Assembly: GCA_046074525.1 (NCBI GenBank)
Contig: JBJTOK010000063.1
Coordinates: 1 to 51,007 of the forward strand
DNA from: JAHEZL01 sp046074525
GTDB lineage: Bacteria; Bacteroidota; Bacteroidia; Flavobacteriales_C; GCA-002722245
Direction of reading: 5' to 3'
DNA length: 51,007 nt
The notes below the pieces were generated by a model that searched no databases, had not been told where the DNA came from, and worked only from the letters and a program-made list of their open reading frames with translations. Below, in pieces: positions 41,545-50,985 of this stretch. The first letter of the stretch is position 1, and the number at the start of each line of letters is the position of its first letter. The translations under genes were made by a program, and so were the position numbers.

Positions 41545-44500
41545 ATGGGATTAATTTTAGTGAAAATTAGGAGAGTAGTTTTAACAATGTTATTTGTCGC
41601 AAATGCATTTTCGCTGAATGCGGCGGCGTATTTCTTACAGGATTTTAATTCTGCATCAGGTAATTTAAATATAGTCGGACAAAGTGGATTGATTACCTAT
41701 GGTCAGGATTTAGGAAATAACAGAACAGGTGCGACTTATGTTCGTTCAGTGGCAACGTCTCACTGGGGCGATAAAATCGCTTTTACGAAAAGTGCTGTGA
41801 GTGGATCTGGCGCATATTTAACATTGAAAGCTCCAGTGGCAAATTTAAAATATGCTATTGAATTCGTCAATGTGGTAAATGGAGTTGAAACAAGGCAATC
41901 ATTGTTAGTGGGACAAACATCTAATGAAGGATGGGTTTCTACAGCTTTTTCGCCATTTACCGGATCTAACATCAACATTAACCATAACTGGGATAAGATG
42001 TATTTATACATTGATCCAATGAATGAAAAAGATTGGTCAGGTTTATCAGCGAGTCAGCGCACTTTTGGTTTTGACTATTTAGTAACTTATGATACGGAAG
42101 GATATAGCATAAATACAACTGTATCATATGTGGATTTTAATACTATTCGTTTTGATGTCGCAGATTATATTCCTTTTTTCAATACTTATTTTACTGGTGA
42201 ACTTATTAGTACATATTCTGTAGATAAGTATGAAATTGATTATACAGAAAACGGTAGTGTAGATTTAACCATTTCGAATGGTGGGGCAGTTTCATTTCAA
42301 CAGGATTATCCTTGCAGTAATAATTTAGCCAATGCTGCAATATATGTTTATGTTAATATGGGGGCTTATGGTACGAGGAAATTTTTAACCAGAGGATATT
42401 TTACAATAACTGCTCCAACTCCTGAAATAGTTGCGAATGCTGAAGAGTTGTGTCTTTCATCAACAGGAGCGTCAATGAGTGTGTCTAATGGAAATCCTGT
42501 TGCGGGAGTATCTTATGAATGGACTGACCCATGGAATCAAAAAAACCCGAGTTTTGGAATAGGTCACGTTATTTACACAGCTGGAAAGTATGTATATACT
42601 TTGACGGCAACAACGGTGTGTGGTAGTGTTAGCGCAACGAAAGAAATCAACGTGATATCGGTTCCTAATGTTGAGTTTAGCGCACAGGGTACTTGTCAGG
42701 GGAGTACGCTTTCGTTTGTAAACACGAGTAGTGGTGATGGTGATTACATATGGAACTTTGGCGATAATCAAACAAGCAGTTCAGAAAGCCCTTCACATAC
42801 TTATTCAGCATTTGGAAATTATAATGTGAGTTTAACTTCTACCAATCAATGCGGAACGGATAATATAACAAAAAGTGTATCTGTGGGTACTATCGCTATT
42901 CCAAATATTATATCTAGTGAGGATGTTATATGTAAAAAGGTAGGTGGTACGGCTGTGACTTTGTATAATTTAAATTTTGTTGACGGAGTAAATTACACAT
43001 GGACTCTACCGGATAACACAACATCGGTAAGTCCAACGTTGAGTCAAAACTTTTCTGAAGTTGGTGTATATGAATATTCTATTGTAGGAGCTATGGTAGG
43101 TTGTCCTTCAGTTAGCGCTACCAAACAAATCAAAGTAATCAGTCAACCTCAAGTAGCATTCAGCGCAACCGATTTATGCCAGGGCAACACAGTTGAGTTT
43201 GTCAATGGTAGCGGTGGAGGCGGCGATTACACCTGGAGCTTTGGCGATACTAAAACGAGTACATCGCTAAGTCCGGTGCATTATTATTCATCTTTGGGAA
43301 CCTATAATGTGACACTGACATCTGCCAATAAATGCGGTACCGACAGCGAAACAAAAACTATAAAAGTAGGGGAGAAATTCCAGGCTGATTTTACGATGTC
43401 GTCGAATACGGTGTGTAAAGGGACAAACATTAATTTTAGTTCAACACCGAGTGGAAGCGGTTATACTTATTTGTGGAATTTCGGAGATGGTGAAACAGAT
43501 GATGATGCTTCAGTAACACGCGATTATGATAATGTTGGGACTTATGATGTGTCGTTGACCATCAGCCGTGGCGGTAGCTGTGTGTCTACCGTAAAGAAAA
43601 AAGTATTTGTAAAAGGGAATATCACGGTAACAGCAAGTGCAGAAAAAAACCTGTTGTGTGAAGGGGAGAGTACTTTGCTGAAAGGAAAAATTGGGAATTA
43701 TACGACTTCTGAAACATATCAGTATAAATGGAAAAACGGATCGGGTACTGAAGTTGGTGAGGCAATCAATTTAACAGTAAGTGCTGCAGGAACCTATACT
43801 TTGTATGTGAAAGGGGCTTGTAATAACTGGGAAAGCAGTAATGCAGTTGTTATTACCAGTCAGCTTGCTATCAATGCAAGTGTGAATGTAACAGGAGCAA
43901 ATTGTACATCGAGAGGTTCAGCGACTTTGACTTTTGGCTCAGGTCAAGTAGCTTCTCAGTATGGTATCAAATGGGAGGCAACCGGAGCGACAACACAAAG
44001 TGTAACGAACTTACCTAAAGGCGTAAGTTATGTAGTGTTGACTCACAGCACATCAGGTTGTAAGAAAACATTACCAGTCAATGTACCGGATTATGGCTTA
44101 AGTGTAAACACGATCACTATAGATCCTGCACCATGTCATGGATTGTATCCTGGAAAAATAAATGTTTCAGTAAATGGAGCGACAGGTAATTTGAGTTATC
44201 AGTGGTTTAATTCCAATGGGGTGAGTGTTACCAATAACGCTGAGTTATTAGGCGGAGTAGATAATTACAAAGTGAAAATAACGGATCAATCGAGCGGATG
44301 TGTTCTGATAAAAGAAAATTTATATATCGGTCATCCGGCAGTATTTGTTAGCGCGAATAATGTGGTGAGTTGCGGACCGTCACCAAAAGACAGTAAGGTT
44401 AAAATTGGAACGACATTGACAACCGGCCAGCTTGCTGGAAAAACATTTACCTACGAGTGGTTCAAACTCAATACTGGTGGTGTGGAAATCCAGCCAGCAG

Positions 44501-47500
44501 TAGCCACGGTAAATACTTCCGAACTGGAAGCTACGGCCGAACTTACTCAGTTTGGATCTTACAAAGTTCGGGTAACAGCTGATGATTACGGCTGTTCAGG
44601 AGAAGCTGCGATGACATTTACAGAGGGCGCACCTCTGTCTTTAAGCACCAGCTTCGATGAAGGAAGTTGTTTGCGTAGTCCTAAGCTAAGTGCAGTGGTA
44701 AGTGGTGGCAAAGCACCATTCAGTTTTGACTGGACAAAAGGAAGTACTTCCCTTGGTCATTCCGCAACAATAGCCACTCCTGAAGATGGGTCCTATACAG
44801 TAGAAGTAGAGGATGCCAATGGATGTACAAGCAGTTATGAGAAAGTAGTAGAGATCGATAATAATTTACCTGTTGTTACTGATGCTGGTCCCGTGAGTGA
44901 GGAACTGCCTTGCCAGGCAACAGCTACTGTAAGTGGAGGAACGACTCCTTACTTATACAGATGGAAACGAGTGGTAACTAAGTTCGATATTAATGGCGAT
45001 CACGTAATTGATGCCAATGACAAAGTTTACAAGGATGAAGAAAGTAGTTCTTCACATACCGTTATCACTTTACAAGGTGGAACCTACGTGGTAGAAGTAA
45101 CAGATGCGAAAGGGTGTAAATCAGATTTGTCGCAGGAGTTTGAGATAAAGAGCCGCGCGGAAGACAAGACTTTTACATTACATTTCCGCTTCAAGAAAGT
45201 AACAGAAGTATCAGACCCAAATACAGTTGTTGATGTTCCAAACCCGGAAGCAGAAACATTTGTATCGAGTGTGAAAACCACTTTGTACCAATCGTTGGAT
45301 GAGTGTAAGGCGACTCTGGCGAACATCTCTAAGAACGATGTAGTGAAGTCCTGCTACAATCCTGAAGGGATGAAAGATGAGTTCTCTGTAAAGAAAACAG
45401 CGAATTATCATCACTACATGCTTTACTATTATGACAGAGCTGGTCGTTTGGTGAAAACAGTAGCGCCTGAAGGTGTGAAGGTTTTCAATTATGATTTGAG
45501 TGTTGGTGGCGGCGACGCAGATAAAACAAAACTGTTGCAGAAAGATCCATCAATTAACATGCAGCATGAGTTCCAAACGAGATACAAGTACAATAGCTTA
45601 GGTCAATTGGTTTGGCAACGATCTCCAGATGGAAATGAAACAAACTTCTGGTACACGGAAGCAGGTTTGTTGCGTTTTAGCCAAAACGCTCAACAGAAAA
45701 TAGATGAGGAGTATTCTTATATAACGTATGATCAATTAAGTCGCCCTACAGAATCTGGTGTGGTGTCGGGTATTAGTGAAAGTGATATTACCACCAACAT
45801 GAGTAATTGGTCTTACCCTTCCGCATTAAGTACGCGTTCCAAGATTATTAGAACAGTATATGATGAAGCGGCAGTAGTAGATTACTTTGGTAAGTCCCAA
45901 CGCTTTTTGTTGAATAATGTAAGTTATGTATATACAGACGAAGATAGTCATGAGAATACATTGAATGATCGGATGACGACCTATTATAGTTATGATCCAC
46001 ACGGTAATGTGGAATGGATAGTTCAAGATTTACCAGGATTTACAAAGAATTATGTTGCCTATGATTATGATTTGATAAGCGGAAATGTTTTGCAGGTGAA
46101 GTACAATGAGATGAGACCTGATAAATTTTTCCATCGATATTCTTATGATAAAGAAAACCGTGTTGTAAGTGTGGAAACCTCAAGAGACAGATATTTATGG
46201 GATAAGGATGCGAGTTATGATTATGAAATACATGGCGCTTTAAGAAGAACAAAAATAGGGGAAGATAAAATACAGGGAGGAGATTATACTTACACAGCCC
46301 ATGGTTGGCTAAAGGGAATCAACTCTCCTGATTTGTTAAGTAACAATGATCCTGGTAAAGATGGCTTATTAGCATCTGTAAATGAAAATTTTCTTCCAGA
46401 TCAAATGGGGTTGAGTTTGGGCTATTACAAAGGAGATTATATTAAAATGGGCTCTGTATTTGATAGTAGGAATACTACTACGAATTACCATAGCTATGGC
46501 ATAGGCAATTTATACAACGGAAATATTAGTAACTGGACCTATCGTCAGGCTGAAAATATAGCAATGACATCTGATCCATATCAAGGGAAAATGATAGGAA
46601 AGGCTTATCGCTATGATGAACTAAATAGGATTAAGAATAGTGATTTTTATACAACTGATCCAAATGCGATCAGTTGGCAAGCAGACAATACCGGTCGTTA
46701 TGCTACGCGTAATACTTATGATGCCAATGGAAATATTTTAACCAATGTAGTGAAGCATAATGCTTCAAACAACAATGGTATGGATAATCTCAATTACCAC
46801 TATGCGCAAGTAGTTGGTAAGAAAGATATAAATGACAATGATTATGATGTTAAAACCAATAAACTGGAATGGGTAGAAGACGCAGAGATTTTTAATCCTA
46901 GCAATGACAAGAAGGATATTCATGGAAAGCATAGTTATCGCTATGATCATATAGGAAATTTGATTGAGGAGATAGAGGATGATGCGACTGTAAATCACAA
47001 AATCAAAACACTCATCACCTGGAATATTGCAGGTAAAGTAGTGCAAGTAGATAAAATTGAAATCAATAGATCAACTAATGCTGAGACCTTTAAACTGCGG
47101 ATGAAATTTCATTACGATGCAATGGGCAATAGGGTGATCAAGGATGTAGTGAAAAATGAAAATGATCCTACTGAGAATTACAAACTCTTTTACTTGAAAG
47201 ACGCCAGTGGAAATACCCTTGCGGTATATGAAAGGAAAGTAGTGGCAGGATCAACACCTGGATCATATTTGGTTCGCTTCAGAGTAAAAGAAATGGATAT
47301 TTATGGTAGTGACAGGATCGGTATGCTTTCTCCAATGGAAATCAGCAATGATTATTTGCTGAAGGAAGTTGCTGTAAGCAGCATATCTGATATCGAAAAT
47401 ATCACTTTTGATATCAATGGGGTGAAAGTGAATAGCGCACTTTACCATTGGATCGCACCACGATCATCTTCTGATAAGGTAGATAATAAAGATATTGTTG

Positions 47501-49947
47501 ATACAAAAATAGAGCAGCTGGACAATATTACTCCACAAACAGAGGGTGTGATTAGTAGCTTCATTGGTAAGGTAGATAATAACATTGGTATAGTGGAGAA
47601 CAAGTCTGGAGAAATTCAGTTTTACCACCTGGCGCCAGAGAATTACTTAGGTAACCAATCTGTGACTTTACTACTCGATAAAAATCACAACCTCATGAAA
47701 GGTGCAGAAGGTATTAAGGCTTCAGCGAAGAGCAAGAGTTTGGTGGTGAAAGTTCAGGGTGAGCAATCAAAATATCTCTTGTTCAATGTGGATGACAATG
47801 GAGTAGCGTACTACAATCTTATTGATTTAAGTGAAGAAGGATTTGGAACAGCATCAGCTCCTATGGGAGAGGTAGTAGAGAAAAATGTTCCACTTGCCGG
47901 TGCCAATAATATTGGCTACCACATGACAGCGATGGAAGATGGCATGACAGGAAGAAATCTACTGTATTTAACAAGATACAATGCTCCAGTAGTACAAGCT
48001 GAATTAGGCAAGAAAGAGGTCTTGGTTTATGAATTCAAAACGGGAGAAAAAGGTTCTCCATCACCAACATTGATGGCAGAGATAGCCGGTATGGATGAAA
48101 AGGGTGAAGGGGAGATTCAGCTGAGTAAGGATGGGAAATACTTGTTGGTGTACAACAAGAAGAAGAAGTTGGGTGGTTTTGAGCACAAGGAAATGGAGAT
48201 AACCCTCTTAGGTTTACAAGCCAGCCGAACAGAAGTTGTTCCGGGGTCAGTGGTGACGATGATTAGCAGTGGAGGTAACTATGGCAAAGGAAGCTTGGAT
48301 TTTACCGATGCAGGAAATGTTGTGTTCAATCAGCAATCCACAATCAATCGTACAAACGATGAAGGTAGTGATCTGCAATTGTGGTACTACAATAAAAATG
48401 GTCAGTACATCGATGCAGCCAATACGATGATTAAAGGTGATGCTCGAAGATCGATCAATACGAAGGTTTATTTACCGGGTCTAAATAAAGCGATAGCTGC
48501 AGATCCAGATAAAATGGCAGAGCTTACAGTTAGTACAACTGATGTTCAGGAAAGCAATTTGGATTTATTAGCATTGACTGATTATGTACTCACAGGAGCA
48601 CTTCCAATGCAGGTGTTGAAATTGGAGAAAGCTTTTGAGGAGAATGTGATGAAGAATAGAATCACGGGTGAGAAACAATATGAACTGAAAGATCATTTAG
48701 GTAATGTGAGGGTAGTGGTAAGCGACGCACGATTGGTAACTATCGCATCTAATACCATCACGGGAAAAACGGCAGATGTATTATCCATCACAGATTACTA
48801 TCCATTTGGAATGGAGATGCCGGGAAGGAATTATAGTGGGGAAAAATATAGATATGGTTTCCAAGCTCAGGAGACTGATGAAGAGTGGTTAGATGGGGCT
48901 ATAGCTTTTAATTATAGGGTTCATGATGCGAGAATAGGCAGGTTTTTAAGCGTTGATCCATTGGCAAAGCAGTATCCTCATAACTCAGTATATGCATTCA
49001 GTGAAAATCGAGTGACAAATGCTGTAGAAATTGAAGGTTTAGAGGCGGAAGATCAAGCTCAGACAACTGGAGGTAAGACTGAAACAACCGGTAGTACAAA
49101 TGTTAATGCATTTCTCAATGTAGGTACTGAAACCAATAGAATAGGTTTTGATATAAATGCTAAGTATAATTTATGGAGTTCTGGTAATAATAGTGTTTCA
49201 TTTTATAATAGACTACTTGTAACTGGAAACTTAAGTCAAAATTCCATTTTTGGTTTAGGAGGGAATGTTGTAGGGAGTACAACTTTAAGTTATAACTATA
49301 AACAGTTTTCTCTTGCATATTCTATAGAACCTCGCATTAATGTAGGGAATTTAAGTAGGCAAAGTAATATTTCATCGACCATTCATGTTTTTTGGAAAAT
49401 GAGTAGTAATTTAAATGGTCAGTTTAGCTTTAATAATGATGTTTTAACCCCTGGTTTTGGATATAATGCAGAGTTCAAAAATTTCAATAAGACTGATGGA
49501 GGTCTTACTCAAGCAATGACGTTGGGAGTATGGTCCAATAATTATAAATATGGGGCATTGATTTCTGCATTTGGTTATACTCCGCATAGAAAAATGGAAA
49601 ATGAAGTATATCTTCAACAACCAGGAACAAAAGGGTATTATTCAGATAATGGAATTGTGGATGTTCCAAGATATGATGGCGAATACAGAACGTATATGGG
49701 ACTTACTTTAGCATATAATGATCGGAAATTAGGTCAGAAAATCACAATTAGTGCAGGGCTTCAGTCTGACTTAAGGAGGCAAATGCTTCAGGGGGTTATT
49801 CATGAGTATGTAGTTGAGTCACCTGAACTAAATGGCTCCTATGATAAAGAGTATGCGTACTTGCAAATTTCTTTGACAAGGACTATTTTTCCGAGCAAAC
49901 AGATGAAAGGTGAAAGAAGAAGGCATAAAAATAGTCCATACCATTAA
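41545..49947 (+). CDS. Rhs core protein (2800 aa): PKD and SprB repeats, YD repeats, Rhs core, beta-rich tip
   Basis: Signal region in residues 1-28 (RRVVLTMLFVANAFSLNAAA), then a jelly-roll-like N-terminal domain (about 30-290). Three PKD domains lie in about 375-690 (YIWNFGDNQTSS, YTWSFGDTKTST, YLWNFGDGETDD) with Ig-like domains between. SprB-like repeats (about 1030-1200) include an EF-hand-type loop DINGDHVIDAND (from D1148). The YD/Rhs section starts near 1210 (YYYDRAGRLVKTVAPEG, YKYNSLGQLVWQRSPDG) with a non-YD insert around 1930-2370. The core is ELKDHLGNVRVVVSDA, DYYPFGMEMPGRNY and YRVHDARIGRFLSVDPLAKQ, ending YAFSENRVTNAVEIEGLE at about 2500. The last 300 residues are a variable tip of alternating beta-strand sequence ending SLTRTIFPSKQ, which I do not recognise; in polymorphic Rhs toxins this is where the effector sits. 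A gene starts five bases after its stop, in the immunity-gene position. Confidence 0.88.
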   Translation: MGLILVKIRRVVLTMLFVANAFSLNAAAYFLQDFNSASGNLNIVGQSGLITYGQDLGNNRTGATYVRSVATSHWGDKIAFTKSAVSGSGAYLTLKAPVANLKYAIEFVNVVNGVETRQSLLVGQTSNEGWVSTAFSPFTGSNININHNWDKMYLYIDPMNEKDWSGLSASQRTFGFDYLVTYDTEGYSINTTVSYVDFNTIRFDVADYIPFFNTYFTGELISTYSVDKYEIDYTENGSVDLTISNGGAVSFQQDYPCSNNLANAAIYVYVNMGAYGTRKFLTRGYFTITAPTPEIVANAEELCLSSTGASMSVSNGNPVAGVSYEWTDPWNQKNPSFGIGHVIYTAGKYVYTLTATTVCGSVSATKEINVISVPNVEFSAQGTCQGSTLSFVNTSSGDGDYIWNFGDNQTSSSESPSHTYSAFGNYNVSLTSTNQCGTDNITKSVSVGTIAIPNIISSEDVICKKVGGTAVTLYNLNFVDGVNYTWTLPDNTTSVSPTLSQNFSEVGVYEYSIVGAMVGCPSVSATKQIKVISQPQVAFSATDLCQGNTVEFVNGSGGGGDYTWSFGDTKTSTSLSPVHYYSSLGTYNVTLTSANKCGTDSETKTIKVGEKFQADFTMSSNTVCKGTNINFSSTPSGSGYTYLWNFGDGETDDDASVTRDYDNVGTYDVSLTISRGGSCVSTVKKKVFVKGNITVTASAEKNLLCEGESTLLKGKIGNYTTSETYQYKWKNGSGTEVGEAINLTVSAAGTYTLYVKGACNNWESSNAVVITSQLAINASVNVTGANCTSRGSATLTFGSGQVASQYGIKWEATGATTQSVTNLPKGVSYVVLTHSTSGCKKTLPVNVPDYGLSVNTITIDPAPCHGLYPGKINVSVNGATGNLSYQWFNSNGVSVTNNAELLGGVDNYKVKITDQSSGCVLIKENLYIGHPAVFVSANNVVSCGPSPKDSKVKIGTTLTTGQLAGKTFTYEWFKLNTGGVEIQPAVATVNTSELEATAELTQFGSYKVRVTADDYGCSGEAAMTFTEGAPLSLSTSFDEGSCLRSPKLSAVVSGGKAPFSFDWTKGSTSLGHSATIATPEDGSYTVEVEDANGCTSSYEKVVEIDNNLPVVTDAGPVSEELPCQATATVSGGTTPYLYRWKRVVTKFDINGDHVIDANDKVYKDEESSSSHTVITLQGGTYVVEVTDAKGCKSDLSQEFEIKSRAEDKTFTLHFRFKKVTEVSDPNTVVDVPNPEAETFVSSVKTTLYQSLDECKATLANISKNDVVKSCYNPEGMKDEFSVKKTANYHHYMLYYYDRAGRLVKTVAPEGVKVFNYDLSVGGGDADKTKLLQKDPSINMQHEFQTRYKYNSLGQLVWQRSPDGNETNFWYTEAGLLRFSQNAQQKIDEEYSYITYDQLSRPTESGVVSGISESDITTNMSNWSYPSALSTRSKIIRTVYDEAAVVDYFGKSQRFLLNNVSYVYTDEDSHENTLNDRMTTYYSYDPHGNVEWIVQDLPGFTKNYVAYDYDLISGNVLQVKYNEMRPDKFFHRYSYDKENRVVSVETSRDRYLWDKDASYDYEIHGALRRTKIGEDKIQGGDYTYTAHGWLKGINSPDLLSNNDPGKDGLLASVNENFLPDQMGLSLGYYKGDYIKMGSVFDSRNTTTNYHSYGIGNLYNGNISNWTYRQAENIAMTSDPYQGKMIGKAYRYDELNRIKNSDFYTTDPNAISWQADNTGRYATRNTYDANGNILTNVVKHNASNNNGMDNLNYHYAQVVGKKDINDNDYDVKTNKLEWVEDAEIFNPSNDKKDIHGKHSYRYDHIGNLIEEIEDDATVNHKIKTLITWNIAGKVVQVDKIEINRSTNAETFKLRMKFHYDAMGNRVIKDVVKNENDPTENYKLFYLKDASGNTLAVYERKVVAGSTPGSYLVRFRVKEMDIYGSDRIGMLSPMEISNDYLLKEVAVSSISDIENITFDINGVKVNSALYHWIAPRSSSDKVDNKDIVDTKIEQLDNITPQTEGVISSFIGKVDNNIGIVENKSGEIQFYHLAPENYLGNQSVTLLLDKNHNLMKGAEGIKASAKSKSLVVKVQGEQSKYLLFNVDDNGVAYYNLIDLSEEGFGTASAPMGEVVEKNVPLAGANNIGYHMTAMEDGMTGRNLLYLTRYNAPVVQAELGKKEVLVYEFKTGEKGSPSPTLMAEIAGMDEKGEGEIQLSKDGKYLLVYNKKKKLGGFEHKEMEITLLGLQASRTEVVPGSVVTMISSGGNYGKGSLDFTDAGNVVFNQQSTINRTNDEGSDLQLWYYNKNGQYIDAANTMIKGDARRSINTKVYLPGLNKAIAADPDKMAELTVSTTDVQESNLDLLALTDYVLTGALPMQVLKLEKAFEENVMKNRITGEKQYELKDHLGNVRVVVSDARLVTIASNTITGKTADVLSITDYYPFGMEMPGRNYSGEKYRYGFQAQETDEEWLDGAIAFNYRVHDARIGRFLSVDPLAKQYPHNSVYAFSENRVTNAVEIEGLEAEDQAQTTGGKTETTGSTNVNAFLNVGTETNRIGFDINAKYNLWSSGNNSVSFYNRLLVTGNLSQNSIFGLGGNVVGSTTLSYNYKQFSLAYSIEPRINVGNLSRQSNISSTIHVFWKMSSNLNGQFSFNNDVLTPGFGYNAEFKNFNKTDGGLTQAMTLGVWSNNYKYGALISAFGYTPHRKMENEVYLQQPGTKGYYSDNGIVDVPRYDGEYRTYMGLTLAYNDRKLGQKITISAGLQSDLRRQMLQGVIHEYVVESPELNGSYDKEYAYLQISLTRTIFPSKQMKGERRRHKNSPYH

Positions 49948-49951
49948 TGTT

Positions 49952-50683
49952 ATGAAGGAATTTCGTTATCTGATATTCTTTTTATTATTGTTTATTAACG
50001 AGATATTGATGTGTCAAGTGAAAGTGGAAAGTGTTGATGTATACGGAATGGCGGGCGGACTATTATATGTCAATAAAGAAAAAAAAGATATTGAATTTCC
50101 TTCTTATGGAGGTGGTTTAAGAATAAGATTGGATATAAAGAAACCCATGCTTATTGGAGGGGAATATAGATATCACTTTAATGCGGTAAAAGAGAGTGAG
50201 ATATTCAAAACAATGAAAAATACAAAAGAGCTCATGCAAGACTTCCAACTAAAATATAGTACCATTGGTCTTGGTTTTTTTCTTCGAAATTCAGAGCTGG
50301 AAGTTATTAATAAATTAAAATATAGATATGGGGGAGGGCTTGGTATAGAGTTTCATACAGTTAATCCATTAAATGTAACTTTCCAACCACATGATCCCAC
50401 GATATATGGCTTCTCAGTAGAAGAAGTATCAATTAATTCCAAAAATCATTATAATACTGGAGCTTATGCAAACGTGAGTTTTGGATTAGGGTATGAATTT
50501 TTATTAGCAGGAGAACGAATAGGTATAAATGTAGATTTGAGTACTTATTATTCGCAATTTTCTATTCAATCAATTTATACTTCAAAAAAAGATAATCAAT
50601 CAGCTATTGAAGTAATTGAATATTCAAATAGTTATAAATCTATCTTTTCAACTGTTGAGTTGGGCTTTCGATTGAATTTATAA
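49952..50683 (+). CDS. Small outer-membrane beta-barrel-like protein after the Rhs tip
   Basis: A 243-residue protein from the ATG at 49952, which begins the signal MKEFRYLIFFLLLFINEILMCQ; an earlier in-frame start lies inside the Rhs gene. The body alternates hydrophobic and polar residues with many Tyr/Gly (VDVYGMAGGLLYVN, YGGGLRIRLDI, GEYRYHF, LKYRYGGGLGIEFH, NVSFGLGYEFLL) and ends VELGFRLNL, as expected of an 8-10-strand outer-membrane barrel. Its place right after a variable Rhs tip is where immunity genes lie, but most immunity proteins to nuclease tips are cytosolic. It could instead be a receptor, anchor or partner of the beta-rich tip. Its base composition is more AT-rich than the upstream operon. 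Confidence 0.75.
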   Translation: MKEFRYLIFFLLLFINEILMCQVKVESVDVYGMAGGLLYVNKEKKDIEFPSYGGGLRIRLDIKKPMLIGGEYRYHFNAVKESEIFKTMKNTKELMQDFQLKYSTIGLGFFLRNSELEVINKLKYRYGGGLGIEFHTVNPLNVTFQPHDPTIYGFSVEEVSINSKNHYNTGAYANVSFGLGYEFLLAGERIGINVDLSTYYSQFSIQSIYTSKKDNQSAIEVIEYSNSYKSIFSTVELGFRLNL

Positions 50684-50703
50684 TTCCCCCGCCTCGCCGA
50701 GTT

Positions 50704-50900
50704 GTGCCGTGAATCATTTACCACGTGAAAAGTAAATGAATGTTACCTAGGAGATGATAGTAGGTCTATCGCAATCGCTGAGCAAGCGGAGGTTGCAAAC
50801 CGCCACTCGGTGCTGAAGCAGTAATGTTTTGGTGTTGAACGGAAAGTGAATAAATGAGGGACAGCGCCCATAGCCGTCAACTTAAGCCATTAATTCACCG
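50704..50900 (+). mobile_element. Possible group II intron 5' fragment (structured RNA)
   Basis: Starting GTGCCG (compare the group II intron 5' consensus GUGYG), with a 7-bp hairpin CATTTAC (50715-50721)/GTAAATG (50732-50738), the run GTTACCTAGGAGATGATAG, a GC-rich hairpin at about 50786-50804 and GTGCTGAAGCAGTAATG. It is non-coding and highly structured, reminiscent of domain I of bacterial group II introns. The match is by memory of such sequences, and the rest of the intron is not visible before the window ends. Confidence 0.35.
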
Positions 50901-50935
50901 GGATCTATTGATAATTCAGTCTTTGAAATAAAAAA

Positions 50936-50976
50936 GGGAGTGGAAAAAAATTGACTTTTGGTCAAAAACCACTCCC
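50936..50976 (+). promoter_or_regulatory. Hairpin just upstream of a partial gene
   Basis: GGGAGTGG (50936-50943) pairs with CCACTCCC (50969-50976), with an inner pair TTGAC (50951-50955)/GTCAA (50961-50965). It looks like a subterminal hairpin or attenuator ahead of an insertion-sequence gene; the stem is followed by A-rich, not T-rich, sequence on the plus strand, so it is not a plus-strand terminator. Confidence 0.5.
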
Positions 50977-50985
50977 ATAAAAAAA

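Noticed and set aside
49110..49944. Rhs tip as a nuclease or deaminase toxin domain
   Set aside because: No HxH, HNH, EndoU or zinc-deaminase pattern could be seen; the sequence is strand-like throughout.
29435..49947. Rhs fragments as a single gene broken by frameshifts
   Set aside because: Each part has its own start and signal peptide, and two further exported proteins (246 aa and the S74 fibre) lie between them, so this is a true multi-gene arrangement.
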